Shown here: in pieces, positions 53,295-60,853 of the stretch
Position numbering within the stretch: the first letter of the stretch is position 1
Layout of the letters: every line of letters starts with the position of its first letter
Assembly: GCA_949295915.1 (NCBI GenBank)
Contig: CASFNB010000001.1
Coordinates: forward strand, 101,565 to 165,564
DNA: 64,000 bases
Direction of reading: 5' to 3'
DNA from: an uncultured Pseudomonadota bacterium
Lineage (GTDB): Bacteria; Pseudomonadota; Alphaproteobacteria; RF32; CAG-239
Program-made: the position numbers and the translations under genes
Notes under the pieces: model-generated
Told to the model about the DNA's origin: nothing
Database searches by the model: none
The model's input: only the letters and a program-made list of their open reading frames with translations

Positions 53295-54392
53295 ATGGCA
53301 GAATTTATCTTAAAAAAATTTCCTGAAATATTAAAAGACATAGAACTAAATTACCCCACCAATGAGGCAGAAAAATATCTGTATAAATATGATGGAATGG
53401 TAGAATTTGTATATTCGCCTGAGGTGCTGACAACCATACTGTTTTATCAAGAATCTGTCATGTCATCAAGGTTAGAAGGAACGGTTGCCACCATTACGGA
53501 TATTTTGAATTATAAAGTAGGCAAAGATTTATCTGAGCAAATCGGCAAAGATGTAACGGAAATTGAAAATTATAAAGATGCGCTGGGCTATTGTGTCAAA
53601 GAGGCAGAACAGAGCAATTTTCAAATCAGCAATAATTTGATAAAAAACATTCAATATATAATTTTAAATCATTCTCGCGGAGATGGAAAATTGAAGGGAG
53701 AATTTAAGAAAAAGCAAAATTATATTGGCAATCGATATAACAATGAAATTACCTATACACCGGTTTCATATTTGCATACGGAAGAATATATGAGCAATTT
53801 GGTGGCATTTATTAACAAAGAAGACAAGCTCAATCCGTTAATCAAAGTAGCCATCATTCATGCCTATTTTGAGCTGATTCACCCGTTTGAAGACGGTAAT
53901 GGTCGCGTTGGCAGAATTTTGGTCCCGATATTGCTAAAAAAATACAATATTTTGACAACGCCCTATTTTTACATCAGCTATTATTTATCAAAAAATCGAG
54001 AAAGATATATTTCCACGCTGGAGGCAATATCAAAAGATAATGATTGGCAGCCGTGGATTGTATTTTTTGTGGAAGCCATGCAAAAGCAAACGGAAATTTT
54101 AATCAAAATGCTAAGACGATTGAAAGAAATTCGGCAATTAGCGGAAAATAAAATAAATGAATTAAAATCGCAATTTTCCATTCAAATAATCAATTTTTTA
54201 TTTAAGAGGATTAAGTTTAATACTACCAAATTTATAGAAGAAACGCACATCAATCCAAGTACGGCGCGTGTTTTATTAAAACAAATGGAAAATTTGGACA
54301 TTTTGGAGGTGGAAGAAAGGGGGAGCGGACAATCTCCCTCTATTTATCGTTTCAAAGATTTATATGCCATGGTCGAAGAAATTTCCGAATAG
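53295..54392 (+). CDS. Fic family protein, class II, with C-terminal winged helix
   Basis: The 365-residue protein has a Fic/DOC N-terminal region with the inhibitory motif SSRLEG (S/T-xxx-E-G form) at about residues 56-61, and the active-site HPFEDGNGRVGR at about residues 197-208, which matches HPFx(D/E)GNGRxxR exactly. A C-terminal segment (TTKFIEETHINPSTARVLLK) looks like a winged helix. Fic proteins AMPylate hydroxyl side chains; the N-terminal glutamate blocks ATP in the resting state. AGGAAA precedes the ATG. The cassette is AT-rich, carries a tandem repeat promoter region and is bounded by copies of the tsf terminator, pointing to insertion. Confidence 0.93.
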   Translation: MAEFILKKFPEILKDIELNYPTNEAEKYLYKYDGMVEFVYSPEVLTTILFYQESVMSSRLEGTVATITDILNYKVGKDLSEQIGKDVTEIENYKDALGYCVKEAEQSNFQISNNLIKNIQYIILNHSRGDGKLKGEFKKKQNYIGNRYNNEITYTPVSYLHTEEYMSNLVAFINKEDKLNPLIKVAIIHAYFELIHPFEDGNGRVGRILVPILLKKYNILTTPYFYISYYLSKNRERYISTLEAISKDNDWQPWIVFFVEAMQKQTEILIKMLRRLKEIRQLAENKINELKSQFSIQIINFLFKRIKFNTTKFIEETHINPSTARVLLKQMENLDILEVEERGSGQSPSIYRFKDLYAMVEEISE

Positions 54393-54402
54393 GAGATTAT
54401 TC

Positions 54403-54439
54403 TTTCAGACACCAAGCACCCCGCAAGGGGTGCTTTTTT
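54403..54439 (+). terminator. fic terminator, copy 2 of the 37-bp repeat
   Basis: The same hairpin as after tsf with one base changed; it is a direct repeat bounding the fic cassette. Confidence 0.9.
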
Positions 54440-54528
54440 GTCGGCGGAATATTGACAATAAAAAAAAGAAGGCATAGTTTATCAAAATCAATTAAGTATT
54501 TTGTTTTATCATTAAAAAATTAAAAGTT

Positions 54529-55104
54529 ATGGAAAAGAGTAATCGACTGGAAGTTTACATCAGTTGTGTCAATGGACATTTCAACGCTAGGATTAAAGGT
54601 TTTCATCAATTTAAGGCCGGAGATGAACATATCACGGTGCTGTTGTTGACATTACCGCAGATGATTAAAGATCATATTATATTTTGTCGGATGAAAAAAT
54701 ATAATTATCCCGAAGTTTTAAAAGGCGAATATGAAATTGTAAAAAGATACAGTATTTATGCGGCTTTTACCTTGATGCCGGATTTATCGCTATTATCGAA
54801 AGAGACAAAGATTCCGCTTTTGCATTTAAAAGGATATGCGGATTATACCAGAAAGTTAAACGGACTGAGATTGAATAAAATTTTTAAAGGGATAAATCAA
54901 ATAGGGGAAAAGATTTGTGCCTTGAATGTACCTGATTTTGATCTGTGTTCCAATGAAAACTTGCTGGCAGAATATAGTGGTATTTCCGTATCTGACATTC
55001 AAGACTATAAGTTAAAAAGAGTCAGACCGAAAGCAGAGACGCAAGAACGATTGCTGAAAGCCATGCACCAAATCGGAGAATTTTATCAAACATTAATTTG
55101 GTAA
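54529..55104 (+). CDS. hypothetical protein with possible C-terminal HTH
   Basis: I do not recognise this 191-residue protein. It is soluble and basic. The first part (LEVYISCVNGHFNARIKGFH) could be a small beta domain; the middle has MPDLSLLSKETKIPLLHLKG. The end, LLAEYSGISVSDIQDYKLKR, has the length and spacing of a helix-turn-helix followed by ERLLKAMHQIGEF, so a DNA-binding role is possible. It lies just after the fic cassette, with its own terminator at 55114-55150. No neighbour points to a function. Confidence 0.6.
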   Translation: MEKSNRLEVYISCVNGHFNARIKGFHQFKAGDEHITVLLLTLPQMIKDHIIFCRMKKYNYPEVLKGEYEIVKRYSIYAAFTLMPDLSLLSKETKIPLLHLKGYADYTRKLNGLRLNKIFKGINQIGEKICALNVPDFDLCSNENLLAEYSGISVSDIQDYKLKRVRPKAETQERLLKAMHQIGEFYQTLIW

Positions 55105-55113
55105 AGAGCAAAG

Positions 55114-55150
55114 AACGGACTTGTTAGAGATAAGCAAGTCCGTTTTTTAT
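55114..55150 (+). terminator. intrinsic terminator after 54529
   Basis: AACGGACTTG (55114-55123) pairs perfectly with CAAGTCCGTT (55135-55144) followed by T residues. Confidence 0.9.
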
Positions 55151-55240
55151 TACTGTGCCGAGGGCGAGGGATAGCAGCGCGGGGAGGCTTTTTGCCGGAA
55201 CAAGGCACGGAAGATACGCCCAGAATGATGTTTGTTCGCG

Positions 55241-55372
55241 GCACGAACAGCTCGGCAATCAAACCGATGCGATCAAACGCGCTGCGTTTGAAGCTGGCTC
55301 AGCTTGTCAAACTTTTGCCGTCAAACACGCCGTGTTTGCGTGGTCAAGCTGACGTCAGCTTGGTTGGCGGCA
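55241..55372. repeat. palindromic repeat module, copy D
   Basis: Array of hairpins: CAAACGC/GCGTTTG (55274-55290), AAGCTG/CAGCTT (55291-55305), CAAACAC/GTGTTTG (55322-55338) and CAAGCTGAC/GTCAGCTTG (55345-55362). The order matches copy C at 45782-45854. The 50 bp at 55241-55290 recur at 55622-55671 with two changes. Confidence 0.8.
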
Positions 55373-55395
55373 GCCAAAAACACCTCTTTGAGGTC

Positions 55396-55416
55396 ATTCC
55401 GAACTTGTTTCGGAAT
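55396..55416. repeat. Rickettsiales-like palindromic element, first unit
   Basis: ATTCCGAA and TTCGGAAT flank CTTGT. This GTCATTCCGAACTTGTTTC-type sequence is a familiar intergenic palindrome of several Alphaproteobacteria. Confidence 0.65.
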
Positions 55417-55444
55417 CTTATTTATAATATATTGATATTGCTTA

Positions 55445-55472
55445 TATTATCGCCTATCGATAGGCGATAATA
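55445..55472. repeat. 28-bp perfect palindrome
   Basis: The segment is self-complementary over all 28 bp, with CGCCTATCGATAGGCG at its centre and no loop. It could be a dimer-binding operator or a cruciform site. No gene start is near enough to assign it. Confidence 0.8.
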
Positions 55473-55490
55473 AGAAATGAAAAAAAGAGA

Positions 55491-55509
55491 CCCTGAAACA
55501 AGTTCAGGG
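55491..55509. repeat. Rickettsiales-like palindromic element, second unit
   Basis: CCCTGAA and TTCAGGG flank ACAAG, followed by GTGAC. It is the reverse-oriented relative of 55396-55416. Degraded GGGAT(A/G)AC units follow to about 55563. Confidence 0.65.
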
Positions 55510-55621
55510 TGACGATGAGTGCGTGTTTGGGATAACGATAAGGGTGTGTTCGGGATGACAATGACGAATGAACGCGGCACTTTCGTTCCGCCTTGCACAT
55601 AGACAGCAACGCGTTTTCAGG

Positions 55622-55671
55622 GCACGGGCAGCTCGGCAATCAAACCGATGCGATCAAACGCGCTGCGTTTG
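55622..55671. repeat. palindromic repeat module, copy E
   Basis: 50 bp matching 55241-55290 with two substitutions, including the CAAACGC/GCGTTTG hairpin (55655-55671). Confidence 0.85.
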
Positions 55672-55756
55672 TCATATTTATTTAACAATCAAACTTTTGA
55701 CAAGGTATATGAAATCTGCTATGATAAAAATGGAAAAATATTAAATTATATATATT

Positions 55757-56221
55757 ATGTTAAAAAAAATAAATTTCATCATCATTTTGGCGCTCAGCGC
55801 AATGATGATGTCCTTGAGCTCTTGCGGGAGCCTTGGTAATTATATCGGAAGCGGTACTCTTGCTGGTGTTGCATCTGATTATGCTATTGGTGTAACAGGG
55901 CAAAGAGGTGGTATAATAGGGGATATGATTGAATCCGCCGCCGGCTCTTGGTATGACGAGTCATCTCGTACGACCATCACCGTAACGGCGCGACCAAACT
56001 GGTACACCGTTACCGACCGCAACGGTGTGGCCAATGCTTACTATCTTGAGCCTCTGAACGAGGCTGTAAAATGCTTGCCGGGCGGAGCCGCTTTGCAGGT
56101 GCTATCTTGGGATACCTGCCGACCAACATTTAGAAAAAGGGACGAGCGATTGGGTTGGCTCATTCCGACAAATAAAGGCATATATCAAGTGATAAACGGA
56201 AAATATGCCAAAGTCTATTAA
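55757..56221 (+). CDS. small lipoprotein
   Basis: The 154-residue protein has a signal peptide with lipobox LSSC at about residue 23, a glycine-rich segment (GNYIGSGTLAGVASDYAIGV) that looks like a glycine-zipper-type membrane element, and a soluble end with two cysteines (KCLPGG, DTCRP) and the phrase TTITVTARPNWYTV. The end also has an SH3-like feel (GIYQVINGKYAKVY). Function is unknown; it is probably an outer-membrane surface component. It is preceded by 650 bp of repeats and followed by a terminator. Confidence 0.7.
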   Translation: MLKKINFIIILALSAMMMSLSSCGSLGNYIGSGTLAGVASDYAIGVTGQRGGIIGDMIESAAGSWYDESSRTTITVTARPNWYTVTDRNGVANAYYLEPLNEAVKCLPGGAALQVLSWDTCRPTFRKRDERLGWLIPTNKGIYQVINGKYAKVY

Positions 56222-56225
56222 GAAA

Positions 56226-56270
56226 AAAGCCCTCAAGTTCGGATAGAACTTCAGGGCTTTCCGCTTTTTT
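56226..56270. terminator. terminator between convergent genes
   Basis: AAGCCCT plus AAGTTC pair with GAACTT plus AGGGCTT across 56227-56260, followed by CCGCTTTTTT. Confidence 0.8.
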
Positions 56271-56276
56271 TAAGGC

Positions 56277-56993
56277 TTACGGTTGATAAGGAACAAAAGG
56301 CTTTTCATCGGCAAATTCATCACTGAATTTCTTTTGAACCACCATTTTTTGATAAAATCCGCCAAAATAGAGTGTTTTTTTCCAAATATATTTGCTTTTG
56401 TCTTTGACAAAGGTGTCTACTTCTCTGTCCCATAAAATTTCGGCAAAAGGCTGATATAGCCGATTAAAAAGCTTGACCGGCCAACGCAGAGGATGCCAAA
56501 TTTTTGGTTTATGATAATCAATAAACACCACTTTTCCACCTTCTTTAAGACTATCAAGTGCCGCTTGCAAAATTTTAGCCTTCTGCCGATGCGGAACTTC
56601 ATGCAACAACATATACAAAATCACCACATCATAATTTTTTTTCAGAGGTGTGTTGGCATTCATTTGCACATAGCGAACTTGCGGAAACAAATGATCAAAT
56701 TTTTCTTTGCAGCGTTTGAGCTGAATATTACTGATATCTAAAACGTCATAAATTCCGTAAGTTCCGATTTTTGCGGCAGTTTCGAGCATTTGTCTGCCGA
56801 AAGTGCAACCGAGTTGCAAAACTTTGCAAGAAGGGTAAATTTCTTTAAGTAAAGCATTGGTAAGAGTTTTATTGTTTCCGAGAGTTAATAAAGATTGCAT
56901 CCAATTTTTATCAAACCAAGCGGAGAGTTTGGCTTTATTATAAAAGTCACCGTAAACTTCTTTGAGATAAAGAGGTAATTTCTTTTCAACCAT
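56277..56993 (-). CDS. rquA: RquA-like rhodoquinone biosynthesis protein
   Basis: The 238-residue protein has a SAM-binding Rossmann fold. LPLYLKEVYGDFY at the start, CKVLQLGCTFGRQMLE as glycine loop, VILYMLLHEVPHRQKAKILQ and above all VVFIDYHKPKIWHPLRWPVK followed by LYQPFAEILWDREV match RquA of Rhodospirillum rubrum as I remember it. RquA converts ubiquinone to rhodoquinone, which carries electrons to fumarate reductase without oxygen. The family is known to use SAM as amino donor rather than for methyl transfer. It is followed 3 nt upstream by the Hpt-like gene. The closest alternative is a UbiE-like methyltransferase, which does not share the WHPLR motif. Confidence 0.8.
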   Translation of the reverse strand: MVEKKLPLYLKEVYGDFYNKAKLSAWFDKNWMQSLLTLGNNKTLTNALLKEIYPSCKVLQLGCTFGRQMLETAAKIGTYGIYDVLDISNIQLKRCKEKFDHLFPQVRYVQMNANTPLKKNYDVVILYMLLHEVPHRQKAKILQAALDSLKEGGKVVFIDYHKPKIWHPLRWPVKLFNRLYQPFAEILWDREVDTFVKDKSKYIWKKTLYFGGFYQKMVVQKKFSDEFADEKPFVPYQP

Positions 56994-56996
56994 ATT

Positions 56997-57323
56997 TTAA
57001 CCTGCCAATTTTTGTTCCACTTCCGTAATGCTTTTTTGCAAAATGTTGCGCACGTTTTGAGCTTCCAAATGAGAAATTGCGCCGAACTCAATAATGCTTT
57101 CTTCCATTTCGGTACAAATGCGCGTAAATTCAAGCATATCAAAAACCAAAGCATAAGCACGCAAATTATGAAAACAAATTTGTTGTTTTTCGGCATCTTC
57201 ATTTTCAATATTACGCAGATAATTTTGAGCTTCGGTAATAAATTCTTGCCAAAGTTTCTGCATTTTTGCCGAACCGAAAATACGGCGATATTCACTCATA
57301 TTTAAATTTTCTTGTTTATCCAT
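56997..57323 (-). CDS. Hpt-like phosphotransfer protein
   Basis: The 108-residue helical protein starts at 57323, its ATG overlapping the end of the response regulator by 8 nt. CFHNLRAYALVFDMLEFTRI resembles the Hpt phosphohistidine helix HxLKG..., with His at about residue 50 and an Arg in place of Lys, followed by CTEMEESI. It probably relays phosphate or acts as a partner to the response regulator 57316-57981, with which it is translationally coupled. No kinase is adjacent. A shorter start at 57299 is possible. Confidence 0.6.
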   Translation of the reverse strand: MDKQENLNMSEYRRIFGSAKMQKLWQEFITEAQNYLRNIENEDAEKQQICFHNLRAYALVFDMLEFTRICTEMEESIIEFGAISHLEAQNVRNILQKSITEVEQKLAG

Positions 57324-57981
57324 TTTCCGAAATAATCCCTCTTTTTGTAGCTTCGACCACAGCGCCGGTACGATTATAAACATTCAAAATTTTCAAAATT
57401 GCGGTAACGTGAAGTTTGACGGTACCTTCGGTCAGTCCGAGCTCGTGAGCAATAATTTTATTGGAACATCCCTTGGCTATCAATTTCAAAACATCAATTT
57501 GCCGTGGAGTGAGAGACACACTATTATCTTTATTTTCAAAATTCGGACTAATTTGCTCCAGAGCCGAAAATTGATCTTTAAGCGAGTTGTTCAAAAGCTC
57601 GGGCGGAATATAAGCGCCGCCGGAAAGGACGAGTCTGACTGCACTCATAATTACGGCATTGGAAGAGGTTTTGGGAATATATCCGGCCGCACCCAGCTCA
57701 AGAGTTTTTTGCACGATTTCTTTATCAAACACGGCAGAAAGAATGATGACGGGAGTTTCGGGAAGAGTCTCATGGATAAGTTTCAGCGCATCCAGCCAAT
57801 TTGCGCCGGGCATGGCTAAATCGGTTACGATAAGGTCAAAATCTTTTTGAGTTTTGATGATTTCAAAAATTTCAGAATAGTTATGTGCTAAAGAAATTTC
57901 AGTCTTTGGCTCTAAATCGGATAAAATCAGTTCCAAACCTTTTAAAAAAAGCTCATGATCATCAGCAATTAAAATTTTCAT
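57316..57981 (-). CDS. NarL/LuxR family response regulator
   Basis: The 221-residue protein has a receiver domain (MKILIADDHELFLKGLELIL, phosphoacceptor Asp in LIVTDLAMPG at about residue 54, switch Ser/Thr in VIILSAV, Lys in GYIPKTS) and a LuxR helix-turn-helix (LTPRQIDVLKLIAKGCSNKI, ELGLTEGTVKLHVTAILKIL). It binds DNA on phosphorylation. Its partner kinase is not in the window; the Hpt-like gene follows with overlap. Its start overlaps the rsmE stop by 4 nt. Confidence 0.92.
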   Translation of the reverse strand: MKILIADDHELFLKGLELILSDLEPKTEISLAHNYSEIFEIIKTQKDFDLIVTDLAMPGANWLDALKLIHETLPETPVIILSAVFDKEIVQKTLELGAAGYIPKTSSNAVIMSAVRLVLSGGAYIPPELLNNSLKDQFSALEQISPNFENKDNSVSLTPRQIDVLKLIAKGCSNKIIAHELGLTEGTVKLHVTAILKILNVYNRTGAVVEATKRGIISENG

Positions 57982-58727
57982 TTTGATTTCCTCTCATTCC
58001 AATCGCCGCAAATGGCTTGCCAGCAGGACAAGGCAGCAAGGACGGCAGTTTCCGCGCGTAAGATTCTTTTGCCCATAGAAACAGCTTTGGTAAAACTTTG
58101 TTTGCGCAACAATGCCAGTTCTTTTTCTGAGAATCCCCCTTCCGGACCGACCAAAACGGCAACTTTGGTGTTTGGTGTATTTTGAAAAATATTACAAATA
58201 TCACCGCCGCTTCCGGTTTCATCCATAAAAAACAACATTCGGTCTTGAGGCCATGTTTGCAAAATTTTTTCCAAAGGTTGAGGATTAGAAACCTGAGGAA
58301 TATCAAGCCTGCGGCACTGTTCAGCAGCTTCAATGACTTGAGCTTCAAATCTCTCTTTATTAACGCGCTCGCAGATTGTACGTTCGGTCATTGTCGGTAA
58401 GATTCGAGACACGCCGAGCTCGGTTGCGCCGGCAATAATAAAATCGGTTTTATCTTTTTTGACCGGAGCAAACAAAAGCCATAAATCGGGACTATGTTCC
58501 ATTTCTCTGATTTTTTGCATAATTTTTACGGAGCAATTTTTTTTCCCGATAGCATAAATTTGTCCGATATATTCTCCGCTTTGCCCGTCAAAAATTTTGA
58601 TTTCATCACCAACATTCAAACGTAAAACGTTTAATAAATAATGTATTTGCCGATCATCCGGCTGCCATAAAGTATCGGTACTTAATGTTTGAGAAGAAAA
58701 AAGTCGAACTTTGATATTTGTTTTCAT
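57978..58727 (-). CDS. rsmE: 16S rRNA m3U1498 methyltransferase
   Basis: The 249-residue SPOUT-family protein has an N-terminal PUA-like domain (DRQIHYLLNVLRLNVGDEIK, FDGQSGEYIGQIYAIGK) and the knotted C-terminal domain with LLFAPVKKDKTDFIIAGATELGVSRILP, the EAAEQCRRLDIPQV motif and LVGPEGGFSEKE plus KAVSMGKRILRAETAVLAAL for SAM binding. It methylates U1498 in the decoding region. It begins 1 nt after the stop of the secreted protein gene. Confidence 0.94.
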   Translation of the reverse strand: MKTNIKVRLFSSQTLSTDTLWQPDDRQIHYLLNVLRLNVGDEIKIFDGQSGEYIGQIYAIGKKNCSVKIMQKIREMEHSPDLWLLFAPVKKDKTDFIIAGATELGVSRILPTMTERTICERVNKERFEAQVIEAAEQCRRLDIPQVSNPQPLEKILQTWPQDRMLFFMDETGSGGDICNIFQNTPNTKVAVLVGPEGGFSEKELALLRKQSFTKAVSMGKRILRAETAVLAALSCWQAICGDWNERKSK

Positions 58728-59402
58728 TTATTTTTTTTCCACTAAAAGAGACATTTTTTTGCTAAAAATAACTTTATATTTGTTATTTTTTATTGAAATA
58801 TTATCTAAGAAAAGTCGTGTTTTTCCTTCATTTATGGTTCTGATAACCAGAGTCCTTTTATTTCCTTCAACTTTATTTAACATAATTCTTCCGACATCTT
58901 CATTAAGTTCTACATACCAAATTGTATCAGGTTTTTCTAGCAAATTAATTTGAATGGTCGATCCTTGAGTCACACTTAGGCGATTTGGAATGTTTTTTTG
59001 TTCAATGGTAATATAGCCGCTATATGTTTTAAATAGTTTTGAAGCATATTTTTTTGTGTAGCCGTATCCGGCATCGGGATTTTGAGGAAAAATCTGTTCG
59101 GTTCTTGTTTCAATATTTTCTTTATCATCGGAAGAATATTCATAAGAAGAATTATCACCGGAAGAAGAGGTGTTGAGGTTTTGATTATAATTTTTGGTAG
59201 CTTTTTTTTCAGAGCTTTTATGACGTGCTTTTGAAGTTTTTTTAGCTTTAACGGAAGATTGAGGCCCGGGAACAAAAATATCATAAGATAAGGCATCTTT
59301 TGCAGATTGAACCACGGCTGCATTTGCGTTGAAAAGCAGGAGGAATATAAAAGAACATCCGAAGAAGCAGAATAAAAAAAAGTGTTTCACGCTGAGCCTC
59401 AT
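58728..59402 (-). CDS. secreted protein with disordered linker and C-terminal beta domain
   Basis: The 224-residue protein has a signal peptide (about 1-28, ending ANA), a Ser/Lys-rich disordered region (about 50-95: SSSGDNSSYEYSSDD), and a C-terminal strand-rich domain (about 130-224: RLSVTQGSTIQINLLEKPDT; VEGNKRTLVIRTINEGKTRL). The wording resembles the PSCD/pilus-assembly-N type BON-like folds of secretion lipoproteins, but I cannot name it. It abuts rsmE and is divergent from cmk. Function is unknown. Confidence 0.65.
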   Translation of the reverse strand: MRLSVKHFFLFCFFGCSFIFLLLFNANAAVVQSAKDALSYDIFVPGPQSSVKAKKTSKARHKSSEKKATKNYNQNLNTSSSGDNSSYEYSSDDKENIETRTEQIFPQNPDAGYGYTKKYASKLFKTYSGYITIEQKNIPNRLSVTQGSTIQINLLEKPDTIWYVELNEDVGRIMLNKVEGNKRTLVIRTINEGKTRLFLDNISIKNNKYKVIFSKKMSLLVEKK

Positions 59403-59499
59403 GCAAAATAAATTTGTTTCTTTACTTATTATACTGGAAATTATACAAAATATAAAGTAAACTTTTCGTTACATAATAAAATTTTTTGAAAGATATATC

Positions 59500-60162
59500 A
59501 TGATTATTACGATAGACGGACCGGCAGCCGCCGGAAAAGGAACCTTAGCCAACAATTTGTCGCAAAAATATGACTATGCTTATTTTGATACGGGTATGGT
59601 TTATCGAGCCGTTGGGCTTGAAATGCACTTATTGGGAAAAAATTTAGAAGATGAAAATGCCGCTTTAGAGGTTGCACAAAATTTGACCTTTGAACAAATG
59701 CAAGAGTTGGCAAAACATCCGGATTTTCGTTCGGCATTGGGTGGTAAAAATGCTTCTATCGTATCGGCATATCCCAAAGTTCGTGCAGCTTTGTTAAAAA
59801 TGCAGCAAGACTTTGCTCAAAATCCGGTTTTTGCGGATGGCAGGCCGGCCAAAGGTGTAATTTATGACGGCAGAGATACCGGAACGGTAGTTTGTCCGCA
59901 AGCGGATATCAAATTTTTCATTACGGCATCTCCCGAAGTGAGAGCGGAAAGAAGATATAAAGAATTTTTGCAAAAAGGCATTGCTGCCGATTATAATGAG
60001 GTTTTGGCGGATGTAAAAGCGCGGGATGCAAGAGATAGCAATCGTGCCGCCGCTCCGATGAAACCGGCAGCCGATGCTATTATATTTGATACATCAAAGT
60101 TAAATATCCAAGAAGTAACCAAGAAAGCATGCGAGGTGATAGATGAAAAACAAAAGAGTTAA
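59500..60162 (+). CDS. cmk: cytidylate kinase
   Basis: The 220-residue P-loop enzyme begins MIITIDGPAAAGKGTLANNL, with the phosphate loop at residues 7-15, followed by DTGMVYRAVG and the NMP-binding insert, YDGRDTGTVVCPQADIKFFI, ERRYKEFLQKGI and the lid RDARDSNRAAAPMKPA with DAIIFDTS. It phosphorylates CMP and dCMP. In most Proteobacteria rpsA follows directly; here an ankyrin gene lies between, overlapping cmk by 20 nt. Confidence 0.95.
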   Translation: MIITIDGPAAAGKGTLANNLSQKYDYAYFDTGMVYRAVGLEMHLLGKNLEDENAALEVAQNLTFEQMQELAKHPDFRSALGGKNASIVSAYPKVRAALLKMQQDFAQNPVFADGRPAKGVIYDGRDTGTVVCPQADIKFFITASPEVRAERRYKEFLQKGIAADYNEVLADVKARDARDSNRAAAPMKPAADAIIFDTSKLNIQEVTKKACEVIDEKQKS

Positions 60163-60724
60163 ACTGATTTTGGGCTTGATTATCATAGTCGTCTTGGGTT
60201 TAGGCGGCTATTTCGGCTATCAATATTATCAAAATATGCCACAGAATAGTACATCAAAAGAGAATTCGGCGCAAATATCTTCATTACGAGAAGCCATTTC
60301 CCTAAACAATATAGATGCCGTTGAATTTTTAGTCAAAAACGGAGTCAATTTGGAAACCCCGTTTGACACCTCGGAAGAAAAACAAGACAATGGTTTCACG
60401 GCTTTAGGTTGGGCTGTTTTCAGCAACCGTCCCGAGATTGCCATGTATCTAATTAACAGCGGCGCAGATGTCAAAGCCGAGGTTCCGCTCGGCAGTTCCA
60501 TGCTGTTTTGGGCAATTACATACAATATGGAAGATGTTGCAGAAAAAATCATCGAAAACGGCGGTGATATTTATCCGCATAACGGCTACAATCCGGCATT
60601 GCATGCCGCCGTTCAGGGACGCAACAAAATAGTGGATATGCTGGCAAAAAAAGGTATATTGCCAGATGATCATCATGAAAATGAAGAAAATGGCGAAGAA
60701 GAGCAAAAAACACTTGAAAAATAA
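60143..60724 (+). CDS. membrane-anchored ankyrin-repeat protein
   Basis: The 193-residue protein starts with a membrane helix (about 7-27) that points the rest outside the cytoplasm. It then has three to four ankyrin repeats: SLREAISLNNIDAVEFLVKN, NGFTALGWAVFSNRPEIAMYLIN, SMLFWAITYNMEDVAEKIIE and NPALHAAVQGRNKIVDMLAK, ending in an acidic tail. It has no known enzymatic role; ankyrin domains bind proteins and are common in host-associated Alphaproteobacteria. It overlaps cmk by 20 nt, an odd insertion in a conserved operon. Confidence 0.8.
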   Translation: MKNKRVKLILGLIIIVVLGLGGYFGYQYYQNMPQNSTSKENSAQISSLREAISLNNIDAVEFLVKNGVNLETPFDTSEEKQDNGFTALGWAVFSNRPEIAMYLINSGADVKAEVPLGSSMLFWAITYNMEDVAEKIIENGGDIYPHNGYNPALHAAVQGRNKIVDMLAKKGILPDDHHENEENGEEEQKTLEK

Positions 60725-60750
60725 GAATTTGCGTGTATAAAAGAAAAACG

Positions 60751-60782
60751 AAAAAGCCTTAGGGTGCGCTAAGGCTTTTTGA
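60751..60782 (+). terminator. terminator after the ankyrin gene
   Basis: AAAGCCTTA (60753-60761) pairs perfectly with TAAGGCTTT (60770-60778) followed by T residues, separating cmk-ankyrin from rpsA. Confidence 0.85.
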
Positions 60783-60853
60783 GTATTTAACCCCGCACAA
60801 GTCCACTCGCTTTTTTATCTTAGAGTTGGCATTTTTTTGAAATTAAATATTTA

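Noticed and set aside
55155-55470. Two frames of 65 and 92 codons before the lipoprotein gene
   Set aside because: They translate the hairpin array; the same DNA recurs at other sites in different frames.
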